A stretch of DNA of 64,000 nucleotides from NCBI RefSeq assembly GCF_019393635.1, contig NC_057861.1:92300827-92364826 (forward strand). Reading direction: 5' to 3'. This DNA is from Dromiciops gliroides (taxonomy: Eukaryota > Chordata > Mammalia > Microbiotheria > Microbiotheriidae). A program made the translations under genes and the position numbers. Every line of letters begins with the position of its first letter. Position 1 is the stretch's first letter. This document shows, piece after piece, positions 42,190 to 52,798 of the stretch. Under the pieces are notes generated by a model. That model was not told where the DNA came from and ran no database searches. It saw nothing but the letters and a program-made list of their open reading frames with translations.

Positions 42190-43120
42190 ATTCAGCATGT
42201 ATTTATTAAACTTGTGATGGCAAACAACATTGTGCTAGGAGTCTGAGGGAAATACAGAGCTCCCTCATCAAGTCTATCAAGTAAATGGAAAGAGACATAC
42301 ACAGCTAAAATAATGCAGAAGTGTATTGTAGGGGGCAGCTAGGTGGCACAGTGGATAAAGCACCAGCCCTGGGTTCAGGAGTACCTGAGTTCAAATCCAG
42401 CCTCAGACACTTGACACTTACTAGCTGTGTGACCCTGGGCAAGTCATTTAACCCCCATTGCCCCGCAAAAAAGAAGAAGAAAAAGAAGTGTATTGTAGAG
42501 ATGCGGACAGAGTACTGAAGGAGGTGTAAGGAAGAAATGGCTCATTATCCACCCTTGGAGGGGGAGAAGGATCAGGAGAATCATCAAGGAGGAGATGGCA
42601 TTTCAGTTGGATGTCGAAGGATGGAGAAGAGGTCAATAGGTAGTAAAGAAGGCTTGGGAAGGTTGTAGGCTTTGGAAATAGCAAGAACAAAGGTACAGAG
42701 GTGAGCAGTAGCATATGAAGGAGACCAAGTGATGAAGTTTAGGTAGGGTATTGATTGTATGGAGCAGAGAAGTAGAAAACATGAAGGGAAAGATATGATG
42801 CTACCCATCTGTGGATGTATCCTTTTGCCAAGAAAGGGGATTTAGACTCGGGGCAATAGGAAACTATTGAAAGATTTTGAGCAAAGGAGCAATGTAACAA
42901 AGTCTTTGCATAAAGGCTATGACTGGCATTTCTAGGGACAATATGTTGGCACAGTGTGAAGGTCAAACATGTCAGAAGTCTAGCATACTTGCCCAAGTAA
43001 GTGAAAAGAGGGACCTTTACTAAGATAGCAGTAGGGGAACTAGAAAAAAGGAGACATATTGGAAGGATGTTACAAAGGTAGAATTTGCAGGACTCACCAT
43101 TAAAGTTATATACTCAATAC
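42190..43120 (-). mobile_element. L2 LINE 3' half, antisense, hosting a SINE
   Basis: The inverted 3' end (CATGTATTTATTAAACTTGTG) begins near 42200. After the SINE it continues with GGAGATGGCATTTCAGTTGG, then GGCTTTGGAAATAGC. The rest is decayed L2 ORF2 DNA to about 43110. No open frame is meaningful. Confidence 0.65.
42332..42483 (+). mobile_element. CORE-SINE, WSINE1-type, with 15 bp TSD
   Basis: Complete copy: GGGGCAGCTAGGTGGCACAG, GAGTTCAAATCCAGCC, TGACCCTGGGCAAGTC, ATTGCCCCGC and an A-rich tail. Perfect TSD AGAAGTGTATTGTAG (42317-42331 and 42484-42498). One of the least decayed copies. Confidence 0.98.
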
Positions 43121-43123
43121 TTT

Positions 43124-43274
43124 TTTTTTTTGGTTGGAGCAATGAGGGTTAAGGGACTTGCCCAGGGTCACACAGCTAGTACGTGTCAAATGTCTGAGGT
43201 TGGATTTGAACTCAGGTCCTCCTGAACCCAGGGCTGGTGCTTTATCCACTCACTGCACCACTTAGCTGCCCCTG
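43124..43274 (-). mobile_element. CORE-SINE, WSINE1-type, with TSD
   Basis: TTGGAGCAATGAGGGTTAAG, GGGTCACACAGCTAGTACGTG and CACCACTTAGCTGCCCC. A CACT duplication sits in the head. Perfect TSD TACTCAATACTTT (43111-43123 and 43275-43287). Confidence 0.96.
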
Positions 43275-43309
43275 TACTCAATACTTTACTCAGAGAATTG
43301 TAAAATTTA

Positions 43310-43970
43310 AAATCTCAGAGTTGGAAGGGATATTAGTGATCATCTAATCAAACTGGTACTTAAAAAAGATTTGAAGACAGTGATCTACCATGAGCTAACC
43401 TATTGTCTATATTTATTTCTTTAATATCATTGAGCTGCCTGGATATGCTGAATACCTATTTCTAGCAGGATGTTTTACTAAGTGTGGTAGTGCCATAAGG
43501 TTAGGACTTTGACTCACCACTAAGTGCTACATCCGATCAGTGCCTTGTGTAAAGAAAACTGGACACAGAGGCTTTGGAATAGGAGTCATTTTCATTCTGG
43601 AGCAGTCTCTGGAGGTATAGCCATAGATCAAATCCCCAGGGCTCTAATCCAGCTCAGCTATCTATGGCTCTGTTCTAGGGTAGACTGAGGGTGGTCTTGA
43701 GGCTCTGGAGCCTCTTCCCCTGGGGCAGTCTACAACCAGGATTATTGACCACCAGAGTTGGATTGAATCTCAAGCTATTTAGTCCCTCCACCATCTGAAA
43801 AGATCACTCTATCTTGAAATAAGTCTTTAATTGCTTGGATGCTCCCTCCTCTCACCCTCCATGAACACATTCTAATAGTAACAAGAAAAGTCTTCTATCT
43901 TTGTCCAGGTTCAGTGTCCCACATGACTGTGGTGCTTTGTGAAAGGGAGAGGAATAGAATGGTCATAGGT
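43310..43970. other. CR1/L3 scrap then unique DNA
   Basis: AATCTCAGAGTTGGAAGGGATATTAGTGATC at 43312 is the inverted CR1/L3 terminus. From 43410 to 43970 nothing secure was found. Confidence 0.4.
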
Positions 43971-43974
43971 AATT

Positions 43975-44225
43975 TGTGGCCTATTGCCAATTAAGAATTA
44001 TGTATAAGCAGCAGCATGAAAGATATTATCATAGAATGACCAGAAAGTGAAGTGGATCCATCATATAATGAGAGCATGGAATAGCCAATAGATGCCTGAA
44101 GTAACCAGAAGAATCCATGCTGTACTAAGTGATATAAAGGAAAAGCTCTAGCATGTTGGGAGGACTGCTGTTAGAGCATTTATGAGAGTCATACAGGTCA
44201 GCAAGATGGGGATGAGTAGTCTTCT
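43975..44225 (+). mobile_element. Possible RTE-type LINE 3' relic
   Basis: AGAAAGTGAAGTGGATCCATC and ATGAGAGTCATACAGGTCAGCAAGATGG look like the 3' part of an RTE LINE (KVKW.HH motif, then a GTCATACAGG stretch). Known family words are few, so this is tentative. Confidence 0.35.
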
Positions 44226-44234
44226 CTAATCTTG

Positions 44235-44600
44235 GAAGGAAGCAGCTGGGTCACCCAATAGATACAGCACTAGACCTGGAGTCAGGAAGAACTGCACTCA
44301 AATTTGGTCTTTGACACTTACTAGCTATGTGACCCAGGGCAAATCAGTTCTATCTGCCTCAGTTTCCTCATCTGTAAAATGGGGCATAATAATAATAGTG
44401 ATAATATTATCGATCTTATTACTGTTAATATTATTGATATTATTGGTTTTAAATTTTATTAATATTATTAATTATTAATATTAATAACATAATAGCACCT
44501 ATCTCTCCCAGGCAGGGTTGTGGTGAGAATAAAATGTGATTATTTAATGGGTATTCTGCAAACTTTAAAGTACTAAAGAAATGCTGTTCCTCCTTCAACT
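44235..44600 (+). mobile_element. MON/MIR-type SINE with TAA microsatellite inside
   Basis: Head AAGCAGCTGGGTCACCCAATAG, body CCTCAGTTTCCTCATCTGTAAAATGGGG, then an AAT/ATT-rich expansion at 44387-44500, then CAGGGTTGTGGTGAGAATAAAATG and CAAACTTTAAAGTAC. Confidence 0.75.
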
Positions 44601-44744
44601 TCTCCTTTTCCTCCTCCTCCTCCTTTTTCTTCTTCCATTATTGGAACCACATATCCATTGAAATATCGAAGAAATTCACTAACCAATTAGTTCATGTCTT
44701 TGAGCCTCAGTTTCCTTGGAGCTAAACGTAGACATAATTTTTTA

Positions 44745-44940
44745 AAGAATTCTGGATTGGAGTTCAGAAGATCTTGAGCATAGTCCCTCTTCTATCACAA
44801 ACTCATTAAAGGGTTGGACAAGTTATTTCCCCTTCTGAGATTTTAATTTCTTCATTTTTAATTAGACTGTAATCAGATTGGATGAACCCTAAGTTCTTTT
44901 CCAGATTTAACATTCTGTAGAAATGAGAGGGGAAACTTGG
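44745..44940 (+). mobile_element. MIR/MON-type SINE, sense, decayed
   Basis: TTGGAGTTCAGAAGATCTTG, GGACAAGTTATTTCCCCTTC and TTCTTTTCCAGATTTAACATTC are remnants of the family. Confidence 0.55.
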
Positions 44941-44981
44941 CCTCTACTAATAAATATTTTTTGTGCTCAGATTCCTGGGGA

Positions 44982-45229
44982 CAAGCTAGGTGGTATAGCA
45001 TACAGAGTGCTGGGCCTGAAGTTAGGAAGTTTCATCTTCCTGAATTCAAATCTGGCCTCAGATATTTACTAGCTTTGTGACCCTGGGCAAGTCACTTAAC
45101 CCTATTTGCCTCAGGTGCTCATCTATATAATGAACTGGAGAAAGAAATGGCAAGCCGATCCCATATCTCTGCCAAGAAAGCCTTAAATGGGGTCACAAAG
45201 AGTCAGACATAACTGAGCAACAACAAAAA
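44982..45229 (+). mobile_element. RTE-tailed SINE (MAR4-like), sense
   Basis: Head GACAAGCTAGGTGGTATAGC, B box TGAATTCAAATC, GGAGAAAGAAATGGCAAGCC, GGGGTCACAAAGAGTCAGAC and AACAACAA end. CAGATTCCT and CAAATTCCT flank it. Confidence 0.85.
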
Positions 45230-45234
45230 TCAAA

Positions 45235-45879
45235 TTCCTCACAGTCTTTTCCATGTATTCCTTGTCCCTGTTCTCACAGTATTCTTAAAGATCTAAGGTT
45301 AGGGATTACACAATTAAAAGATCTTATGCATGCATATAAGTGAGATTCATCCATTATGAGAATAAACATTCTTGATTTTCTCTTAAGCAAAACTAAAGCC
45401 AAATTGATCCTTCTAGGAGTCTTCCTGAAGAAATCATTTTCTGGAGTCCTAATTACCCACATTACTTTGTGAAAGCAATTGCCATGACTTAGACAAATTG
45501 CTTTTGTGAATATGCACGGTTCACAGAGGCACAGAAGGGTAACTTACACAGAAGTGTTTAATATCTGTCCCTTCCTCCTATGAGCAGCCAGGAAGTCCTT
45601 CTGAGTTGGCATTAAACAGGCTGAGAAGAGTATTGAGTACCTTATGAAGTTAATTGCAGAACAAATATCCAGTCATTAAGAAGGAACCAATTATTTCCCT
45701 ATAACAATAGTTGAAAACATCCTCTGTATGCCTGACCAAGGCTACTTGCTCCTTTGCTGGAAAAAATAAAATCTCTTAATTGAAAAAAAAAAACCCAAAA
45801 GTCATCAGCAACTAGAATCTCTTATTCTTTTTCTCTTGTTATTTGCATTCCTTCTTTTCACTGGACAGTGGAGGTTCTT
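45235..45879. other. Unique DNA, no feature recognised
   Basis: About 640 bp without landmarks. A short A-run at 45783. Confidence 0.3.
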
Positions 45880-46500
45880 GTAGAATTCGAGGTCAATGTG
45901 ACTAATTGTAACATCCTAGGTAAGTCACTTCCTCTGTATGAACCTCATTTTTCTATTAAATAAAATGGATATAATAGTAACAATAACCTCAGAGGGCTTT
46001 AGTAATCAAAGCATTTTGGGAAGTCCAAATTGCTATATAAATCAAGTAAGATAACCTATATAAACAACTGTAAACCTTAAAATCATATAAACAACTGTAA
46101 ACCTTAAAATCCCATATCTATAAATTATCATAATTAACATTATACTGTGGCAGAATAGAATACCATGGAAAGGCAATGTGACAAAATTGAATTAAATAGA
46201 ATACTTTGAGTCACAGTACCCAAGTTTAAATATTATCTCTGATGTATACTGGCTGTATAATAATAACTAGTACATATATAGTACTTTCAGGTTTTCAAAG
46301 TGCTTTATAAAAATTATCTCATTTTAGCCTCACACTATCCCTGGGAGAAATAGGTACTATTATTATCCCCAATTTATAGATGACAGAACTGAGGCTGACA
46401 GAAGTAAGGTGACAAGATAAGGGTCACAAGCCAGATTTGAACTGAAGTCTTGTTTATTCCAGGTCCAGTTTTCTTTTCACTATACCACCTAGCTGCTTAT
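45880..46500. mobile_element. MIR-family SINE remnants, both orientations
   Basis: 45890-46010 (plus): AGGTAAGTCACTTCCTCTG and ATAAAATGGATATAATAG. 46190-46260 (plus) is a scrap. 46260-46500 (minus): GTGCTTTATAAAAATTATCTC, TAGGTACTATTATTATCCCC, TGACAGAACTGAGG and CACCTAGCTGC, a good inverted MIR. A 26 bp word (ATATAAACAACTGTAAACCTTAAAAT) occurs twice at 46057-46112. Confidence 0.65.
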
Positions 46501-46879
46501 AACCTTGGACAAGTCTCTTAACCTTTCTAAGGCCCTTTAAGAGACACCTGCAATATGACAGGATAGTACTAGATGACCTCAAAAATCACTTCTAATTCTA
46601 TAGATTTGATCTTACATTCCTTTAAGAGCCATCATTGGATTCATAAAGACTTGGGTTCGATTTCTTCCTTGCTTGACACATACTGGCAACATGACTGTGG
46701 ACAAACCATTTAAATTCTTAGTCCCTTCAACAATTCCCTGAGACTCAAAGTTTCACAGAAGTTACTAGAAAGGCAAGGTAGGTTTCCTTGTTAAAGAATT
46801 AGCAATACTGATAATGTTATAGATTGTGTCCCTATTCTTTTGGGGTATGGCAGCTCAAAAAGCAAAAAGCTTTTTAGAT

Positions 46880-47390
46880 TTCATTAAGAGAGGCAGTGCC
46901 AGATTGAGGATGGTAATGTTCTCACTCTACTCTGCACTCTTAACCATGCCTGCTTTATTATGTTCAGTCCTGGGCACCATATTTGAGAAAGGATAGGGAT
47001 AAATTGAAATCAGAATAGGAATATCAAAATAGTTAGAGGACTGGGAACCATGCTATTTGATGAAATTGGGAATGTTCAACAGAGGAAAAAAAGACTTCTT
47101 GGTATGTGTTTGCTATCTTCAATTATTCAAAGGGCTGCAATGTAGAAGAAAGACTGGACTTGTGCTTGGCTACCTTGATCAGAAATGGGATCAGTAAAGG
47201 ACACTAGCAGACAGACATATCATAGCACAATATAAAGAAAATTAGAGATATACACAATTAGAATAGCTTGTCTCATGAAATAATGAGTTCAGCGTCATGG
47301 GACATCTTTCAAAGGAGATTATCATACAGCCTGAGATGGTTTTGAGATCTCTCTCTGTTCTAAGCTTTCATATTTTTATAATGAAGTGAC
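46880..47390 (+). mobile_element. CR1/L3-type LINE relic, sense
   Basis: TTCAGTCCTGGGCACCATATTTG, GAACCATGCTATTTGATG, GCTATCTTCAATTATTCAAAGGGC and AATTAGAATAGCTTGTCTC follow the CR1 ORF2-end order (GTTCTGGGC, CTGGAGACC, CTTCAA.TATTTGAAGGG, AGTGGAATG.GCTGCC). Confidence 0.65.
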
Positions 47391-47429
47391 ATTTTCCAAG
47401 AATTCAAATTCACAAATTTGATTAAAAAC

Positions 47430-47960
47430 CATAATTTACTGCCTATTATGTGCAAAGACCTGAGCAATGTGCTGTGGGAAATACAATGATGAGGAAAACA
47501 TAGCCCTATTCTTCATGAAGCTTATAATACCATATGAAAAAAATAAAATAGGTATAAACACACATGTGTATATATGCATGCATACATATACATACTTTCA
47601 TATCCATGAATGTATATGAATGTGTGTATACAGAATATATATACATATTTTATTTACAACTCTTTTTTGCCATGCTCAACCTTCCCAACTCCTTCAAACG
47701 GCAGTTTCCAGTCCTCTAACCATTTTGGTATACCTCCACATATGTATTTGTGTTGGTGTGTATACATATATACATATATGTACGTGTGTACATTATATAT
47801 GTGTGTATGTGCTTGTTTATGTATGTGTGTGTATACACACACACATACATACAGGATACAAATACAGAAAAGAAACAGAGTTCTTCTGCTCAATGAGTTT
47901 ACAATCTAATTTAGGAAGACAACACACAAAAAGAAGCTGAATGTGGGGGGTGGGGATATG
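47430..47960 (-). mobile_element. L2 3' ends, antisense, around a TA/TG array
   Basis: An inverted L2 end at 47430-47530 (GCCTATTATGTGCAAAGACC) and another body piece at 47845-47940 (GAGTTTACAATCTAATTTAGG). Between them 47550-47850 is an ATAC/TATG/GTGT microsatellite compound. Confidence 0.65.
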
Positions 47961-48820
47961 ATGGAGATGTCCAAAAAAGTCCAAATGAGTGAAGTCAAGA
48001 GGGAAATGTGAAAAGGAAAGAGAAAATAGGTGCAGAACATCCTGTATTATGGTTAATTCAGCTGAAGAGCTGCTTGCTTTTGCTGAACTAAATTTTTTTA
48101 CCTTCTTTTTAAGAAAATTCTTTGTTGCAAGAAAACTCTGTTAGGGAAGAAGAGGAAGTGCTATCTTTAGAAATAAAGATGATGAGAAATCAAACATTTT
48201 AATTAAAAAAGAAAAATGCTATACTGAACTAAAAGTGACTAAACAATTCATACCTTTTGACCCACTACTGGGAGTTTACCCCTGTGTTGGTTGGCCTTTT
48301 GCTAGCCTTTTAAAGTTATCTGCTGATCCATCTCATAGATGTGAGATACCCCCAAATATAAAGCATTAAAATCTAGCTTATGCAATGTGTTCTTTATAGC
48401 TTTAAAATGTCCACCCTGGAGAGTGGTTGAAGTCTGCAATCCAGGTCACAAAGATAGACCTTGAGATAATGAATAAAGAAAAATTTCTCAAGTTAATCTA
48501 TTTTTCATCCAGCTACAAATTATTAGATCTTCTCTATGAATGCCTTCCTCCTTTTTCATTCCAGACCACTTGGCCTTTCAAAATAGCAGCAGTGAAAAAA
48601 CACATGTCTTTTCTGTTTGTTATTAAATTTTCAGTTGCTTAAGACAATCGCCTGAGGAACCTGTTGACAATAGCCTTCCTGAACTCTGAAATAATCAATT
48701 GATGATGTAATACTTAATGTTACCACTTTGCTTTGTGATAAGACAAGTGAGAACTAGCATTGTCAATTGAATATCTAAGGTCACTTTTCCTTAATGAGAA
48801 CCTAGATAGGGATATTTGGT
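47961..48820. other. Unique DNA with a short L1 scrap
   Basis: 48240-48282 (ATTCATACCTTTTGACCCAC) recalls L1 ORF2 DNA at 56886. The rest is unrecognised. The 71-codon frame at 48427 has no recognised homology. Confidence 0.35.
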
Positions 48821-48821
48821 A

Positions 48822-48875
48822 AAATATATGTGTGTGTGTGTGTGTGTATGTGTGTATACACACACACACACATTA
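48822..48875. repeat. Palindromic (TG)n/(CA)n microsatellite
   Basis: A TG run joined through GTATAC to a CA run, so the two halves are mutually complementary and can fold back. Confidence 0.9.
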
Positions 48876-49107
48876 TCTTAACATACATTTGGGAATATAA
48901 AGGATATATATTGCCATATGGATTGCTTTGTCTGATTTTGTCTGGATTAGTTAATCATAGTATCTTCCAGTTATAGAATTTTGTGTCATACTGTATGTAT
49001 GTTTTACCAGAAGTTAAAAAATATAGAATATAGAATATATATAACAGATAAATTGCTAAAAATTATGCCAAATTCGTTTACACATCATATCTGTCTACTT
49101 GCTTATT

Positions 49108-49131
49108 CTATATATGTGTGTGTATATATTT

Positions 49132-49173
<42 letters not shown>

Positions 49174-49245
49174 GATTTTGGCTGGAAAAATAATGTAAGA
49201 TTAGGAATACACACACACACACACATATATATATATAAATATAAA
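49108..49245. repeat. Compound TA/CA microsatellites
   Basis: TATATGTGTGTGTATATAT, a (CA)n run at 49137-49162 and a second at 49209-49223, each followed by (TA)n. Confidence 0.9.
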
Positions 49246-49321
49246 TGCATTTACTTATACTATATGGTTATTTTTAATGTCTCTGATGCTTTTTTAATAA
49301 TCATTGGCCCTCCATTCCTTA

Positions 49322-49640
49322 TTTTAATTTAATTTAATTTAATTTTTTTGACCCTCCATTCCTAACACAGATCTTGTCCTTCCTGTATTATTTGACAAAA
49401 ATTATGAGCTCATAAAGCATCTACCTGAAGAATCCTCCCTCTTATTCTGTGCCTGTGGGCAGAAGATATCTATTCACAGGTCTGAGTTCAAGGACTGCTA
49501 TGATATTACTTTGTTCCAAATGCTCCTTTTTATTATTATTATAAATTTGACATATAAAAGTCACAAACCTATCCCTAAATATTAAACTGTGAAACTTCAC
49601 TATGTTTAACCGTTTTGGGGGTATATTTCAAATTCAACAG
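49322..49640. other. (AATTT)n array then unique DNA
   Basis: 49322-49348 holds five TTTAA units. The remainder to 49640 is unrecognised. Confidence 0.5.
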
Positions 49641-49950
49641 GCCTCTCCTTCTTCAAATAGGTCTTTTATAGTCCCTGGTTTCCTTAAAATTATGACTAAA
49701 ATCCCACCTTCTGCAAGGAACTTTCCCTAATCACCATTAATCCCAGTGCCTTCCTTCCTTAGATTATTTCCAATTTATCCTTGGATGGATCTTGTTTGCA
49801 AACAATTATTTGTATGTTATCTCCCCCATTAAATTGTGATTACCTTGAGAGAAGGGATTATCCTTTGCCTTTCTTAGTATCTGTAGTGCTTAGCACAGTG
49901 CCCAGCACATACTAAAAGCTTCATAAATACTTTTTGACTGACCAACACAC
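49641..49950 (+). mobile_element. L2 3' end, sense, long
   Basis: AAATCCCACCTTCTGCAAGGAAC, CAATTTATCCTTGGATGG, ATGTTATCTCCCCCATTAAATTG, TAGTGCTTAGCACAGTGCCC and CTTCATAAATACTTTTTGACTG are in perfect L2 3'-end order. One of the clearest L2 copies. Confidence 0.9.
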
Positions 49951-50029
49951 ATTAGCCATGTCTTAAAAGTGTGTTTCACTCTGAATTACTAGTTAACAAC
50001 CTCTCTGATAAGAGGTAAGAAGCATGGTT

Positions 50030-50440
50030 CTTCACCAATCTTCTCAAGTCATGGTTGATCATGGCATTGATTAACTTTTTCACAGTTGTTTTCTTTTATA
50101 ATATTATAGTCATCATATGAATTATTTTCATGTTTCTATTTATTTTAGGCTTCATCAAGTCTTATAAGTCTTTCCAGGTTTTTCTTCATTTGTCTTTTTT
50201 TTTGTTTGCTTGGTTTTCTTGTTTGTTTGTTCTGTTTTGTTTTGTTTTGCTTTGTTTTTCAGGGCACTGAGGGTCAAGTGACTTGCTAGTAAGTGTCAAA
50301 AATCTGAGGCTGGATTTGAACTCAGGTTCTCCTGAATCCAGGGCCTGTGCTTTATCCACTGTGCCACCTAGCTGCCCCAATTTGTCTCTTTTATCATTTC
50401 TTATAGCACAATAATATTACATTCATTCATATAACATTAT
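50030..50440 (-). mobile_element. L1 3' fragment, antisense, split by a SINE
   Basis: Left part to 50195 (CTTTCCAGGTTTTTCTTCATTTG) and right part from 50388 (TTATCATTTCTTATAGCACAATAATATTAC) are inverted L1 ORF2-end and 3' UTR DNA, matching 28.2-28.3 kb. Confidence 0.65.
50196..50379 (-). mobile_element. CORE-SINE, WSINE1-type, with internal deletion
   Basis: CAGGGCACTGAGGGTCAAGTGACTTGC goes directly to TAGTAAGTGTC, so the CCAGGGTCACACAGC segment is lost. It then runs to CACCTAGCTGCCCC. TSD ATTTGTCT on both sides. The tail is TTTTG-rich. Confidence 0.92.
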
Positions 50441-50529
50441 GAAATTAAGTTTTCAGTTTGGCCTCTGGCTCCACCAAGTAGTGGGGAAGACCAATACATT
50501 TCCAAAATCCAATTAAATGCAAGGAGGTT

Positions 50530-50730
50530 AAAGCCAGAAACAGAAGTACAAATGTATTGAAATATTTATGCTAAAATATTCATTGCAACACTTTCTGTGA
50601 TAGCAAATAAATGGAAGCCTACCAAAAGACCACTATACACATCAACTATAATAATACAAATGAAATATTGTAATAGGAAGTTAAACATGGAGTACATGAA
50701 AGATCAATTTTAATACTGGGGTATACGTAA
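50530..50730 (+). mobile_element. Possible old L1 3' fragment
   Basis: TATGCTAAAATATTCATTGCAAC, TGTGATAGCAAATAAATGG and AATGAAATATTGTAATAGG follow the order of ORF2-end DNA at 56970-57090, with heavy decay. Confidence 0.4.
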
Positions 50731-50869
50731 TGAAACTTATTTCCTGCTTCCCAGAAGAGAAAAAAAGATGGTGGACTAGTAGGTAAATCTATTATTTATG
50801 CTATTTATATTTGTTTAAATGTGCTTTTTTTTCTTTGTTAGAAGGAAGGATTTAATTTGTGTGGAAGGT

Positions 50870-51020
50870 GGAGAGAAGGGATTAGAAAAAGAACTAACCT
50901 TGGGCAAGGTTTACTTAAAATCTCTGGGCTTTAGTTTTCTCATCTACAAAGGGATGGAATCAGATGATCTCACAAGTTCCTCCCAGCTCTGTATTTATGA
51001 TTCTCTTATTCTATGACTGT
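50870..51020 (+). mobile_element. MIR/MON-type SINE 3' half, sense
   Basis: CTTTAGTTTTCTCATCTACAAAGGG and GTTCCTCCCAGCTCTGTATTTATG are the standard 3' half. The L1 TSD begins just downstream. Confidence 0.7.
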
Positions 51021-51059
51021 GATGTACAAATAGAAATCCTTTTAAAATCCATCATTTTG

Positions 51060-51640
51060 GTGGAGCCAAGATGGCAGAGAGGAAGCAGCAAGCTGCCTGA
51101 GCTCTCCTTCTGTTCCCTCAAAACAAACATTAAATCAAGCCTCTGGACGGATTCTGAAACTACAGAACCTGCAAAGAGACAGAGAGACACAGTCCTCCAA
51201 CCAGAGATAATTTAGAAGACTTCAGGAAAAGGTCGTTCTGACTCCGGCAAAAGGGAGGCCCAGCGCAGGGCAGCAATCCAGCGCCGAGGGGGTCGGGGCA
51301 AGACAGCAGGAGCTGCGGGCCACAGCCGACAGACAACTGAGGCCCCTGGAACCTGGTTCAAAAATCTTTTGGCCAAGAAGGACAGTGGAAAAACCTACCT
51401 GCACCGGCCGAGAGGGCCACGAACCGGTCAGGCAGAATCAGACGTCGGGGTCCGGCGCCTGGCTGGCCGAGCACAATCAGACAGGAAGTGCAGGGCAGGG
51501 GATCTCCACACACCATAAAGGCCTCAGAGTAAAAAGCCGGTCACACAGCACCTATACCCCTGCACAAGAAGCCCAAAACAGGGACCCTGGTGCCCCCAGA
51601 GCAGACTTCAACTTAAAGAATAAATAAATAAGCTGCAATA
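51060..51640 (+). promoter_or_regulatory. L1 5' UTR / internal promoter
   Basis: About 580 bp, GC-rich compared with flanking DNA. It starts GTGGAGCCAAGATGGCAGAG. CAAGATGGC at 51067-51075 is a YY1-type site placed, as in placental L1s, within the first 20 bases, where YY1 helps set the start of transcription. It also holds a CpG-containing block (51230-51480) that could be methylation-controlled. Promoter activity is inferred from position and analogy. Confidence 0.7.
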
Positions 51641-52798
51641 ATGAGTAAGAAGCAAAAAAGAGCCCTCTCCATTGAGAGCTTCTGTATCAATAGGGAAGAA
51701 GCCAACACAAACTCAGATGAGGACGATAGCCTCAAATTGCCTACATGTGAAGCCTCACAAGGGAAGGTGAATTGGTCGCAAGAACAAAAAACCTTCCTGG
51801 AAGAGCTCAAAAAGGATTTTAAAAATCAATTGCAAGAGGTAGAAGAAAAAATGGGGAGAGAAATGAAAGCAAAACAAGAAAACTATGAAAAAAGAATCAG
51901 CAGCTTGGAAAAGGAAGCACATAAATTCACTGAAGAAAACAAAGCCTTAAAAAATTCATTTGGCCAAATGGAAAAAAAGGTGCATAATCTCACTGAAGAA
52001 AACAATACCTTAAAAAATTCATCTGGCCAAATGGAAAAAAAGGTGCATAATCTCATTGAAGAAAACACTGCCTTAAAAAATTCACTTGGCCAAATGGAAA
52101 AAAAGGTGCATAATCTCACTGAAAAAAACAATGCCTTAAAAATTAAAGTGGGACAGTTGGAAGATAAGGAATCCATGAGACACCAGGAATCAGTCAAGCA
52201 GAATCAAAAAAATGAAAAAATAGAAGAAAATGTGAAATACCTCATTGGAAAGACAACTGATCTGGAAAACAGATTGAGGAGAGACAATCTGAGAATCATT
52301 GGACTGCCTGAAAGCCATGACCAGAAAAAGAATCTAGACACCATATTCCAGGAAATTATTAAGGAGAACTGCCCTGATATCATAGAATCAGAGGATAAAA
52401 TCATCATTGAAAGAATCCACCGATCACCTCCTGAAAGAGACCCCAAAAGGACAACTCCAAGGAATATTGTAGCCAAATTCCAGAATTATCAGGTGAAGGA
52501 GAAAATACTCCAAGCAGCCAGAAAGAAGCAATTTAAATATCATGGAGCCACAGTCAGGATTGCTCAGGACCTGGCAGCTTCAACAATAAAGGACCGCAAG
52601 ACTTGGAATATGATATTCCGGAAGGCAAAGGAGCTTGGATTGCAGCCGAGAATCTATTACCCAGCAAAAATGTGCATTTTCTTTCAGGGGAAAAGATGGA
52701 CATTTAATGACATTGGGGACTTTCAATCTTTCCTGGTGAAAAGACCAGAACTGAATAGAAAATTCGATCTCAACATACAAGACTCAAGAGAAGTTTAA
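51641..52798 (+). CDS. L1 ORF1 protein, intact (385 aa)
   Basis: ORF1p is the trimeric RNA-binding and nucleic-acid chaperone protein that coats L1 RNA in the cytoplasm. It starts MSKKQKRAL at an ATG after several upstream stops. Layout: basic, Ser/Asp-rich N-terminus (1-45); coiled coil (about 48-195) with three and a half near-identical 21-residue units from residue 96 (TEEN.ALKNS.GQMEKKVHNL); RRM-like domain (about 205-285) with RRDNLRIIGLPES and an IIERIHRSP segment; C-terminal domain (about 288-375) with ATVRIAQDLAAST and RIYYPAKMCIFFQGKRW. It is open throughout, unlike the ORF2 downstream. Slightly longer than human ORF1p (338 aa), mostly because of the repeated coiled coil. Confidence 0.95.
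   Translation: MSKKQKRALSIESFCINREEANTNSDEDDSLKLPTCEASQGKVNWSQEQKTFLEELKKDFKNQLQEVEEKMGREMKAKQENYEKRISSLEKEAHKFTEENKALKNSFGQMEKKVHNLTEENNTLKNSSGQMEKKVHNLIEENTALKNSLGQMEKKVHNLTEKNNALKIKVGQLEDKESMRHQESVKQNQKNEKIEENVKYLIGKTTDLENRLRRDNLRIIGLPESHDQKKNLDTIFQEIIKENCPDIIESEDKIIIERIHRSPPERDPKRTTPRNIVAKFQNYQVKEKILQAARKKQFKYHGATVRIAQDLAASTIKDRKTWNMIFRKAKELGLQPRIYYPAKMCIFFQGKRWTFNDIGDFQSFLVKRPELNRKFDLNIQDSREV
51926..52160 (+). repeat. 63 bp tandem units in ORF1 coiled coil
   Basis: Units at 51926-51988, 51989-52051 and 52052-52114 plus a partial one to about 52160. Each encodes 21 residues (three heptads), so a change in unit number keeps both frame and heptad phase. Near-identity of units 1-3 implies recent duplication. 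Confidence 0.93.

Noticed and set aside
42332-42420. tRNA gene
   Set aside because: SINE heads carry A- and B-box-like sequence but no complete cloverleaf. They are tRNA-derived SINEs.
51926-52160. CRISPR-like regular repeats
   Set aside because: The 63 bp units are contiguous, without spacers, and lie in frame in ORF1. Not an array with spacers.
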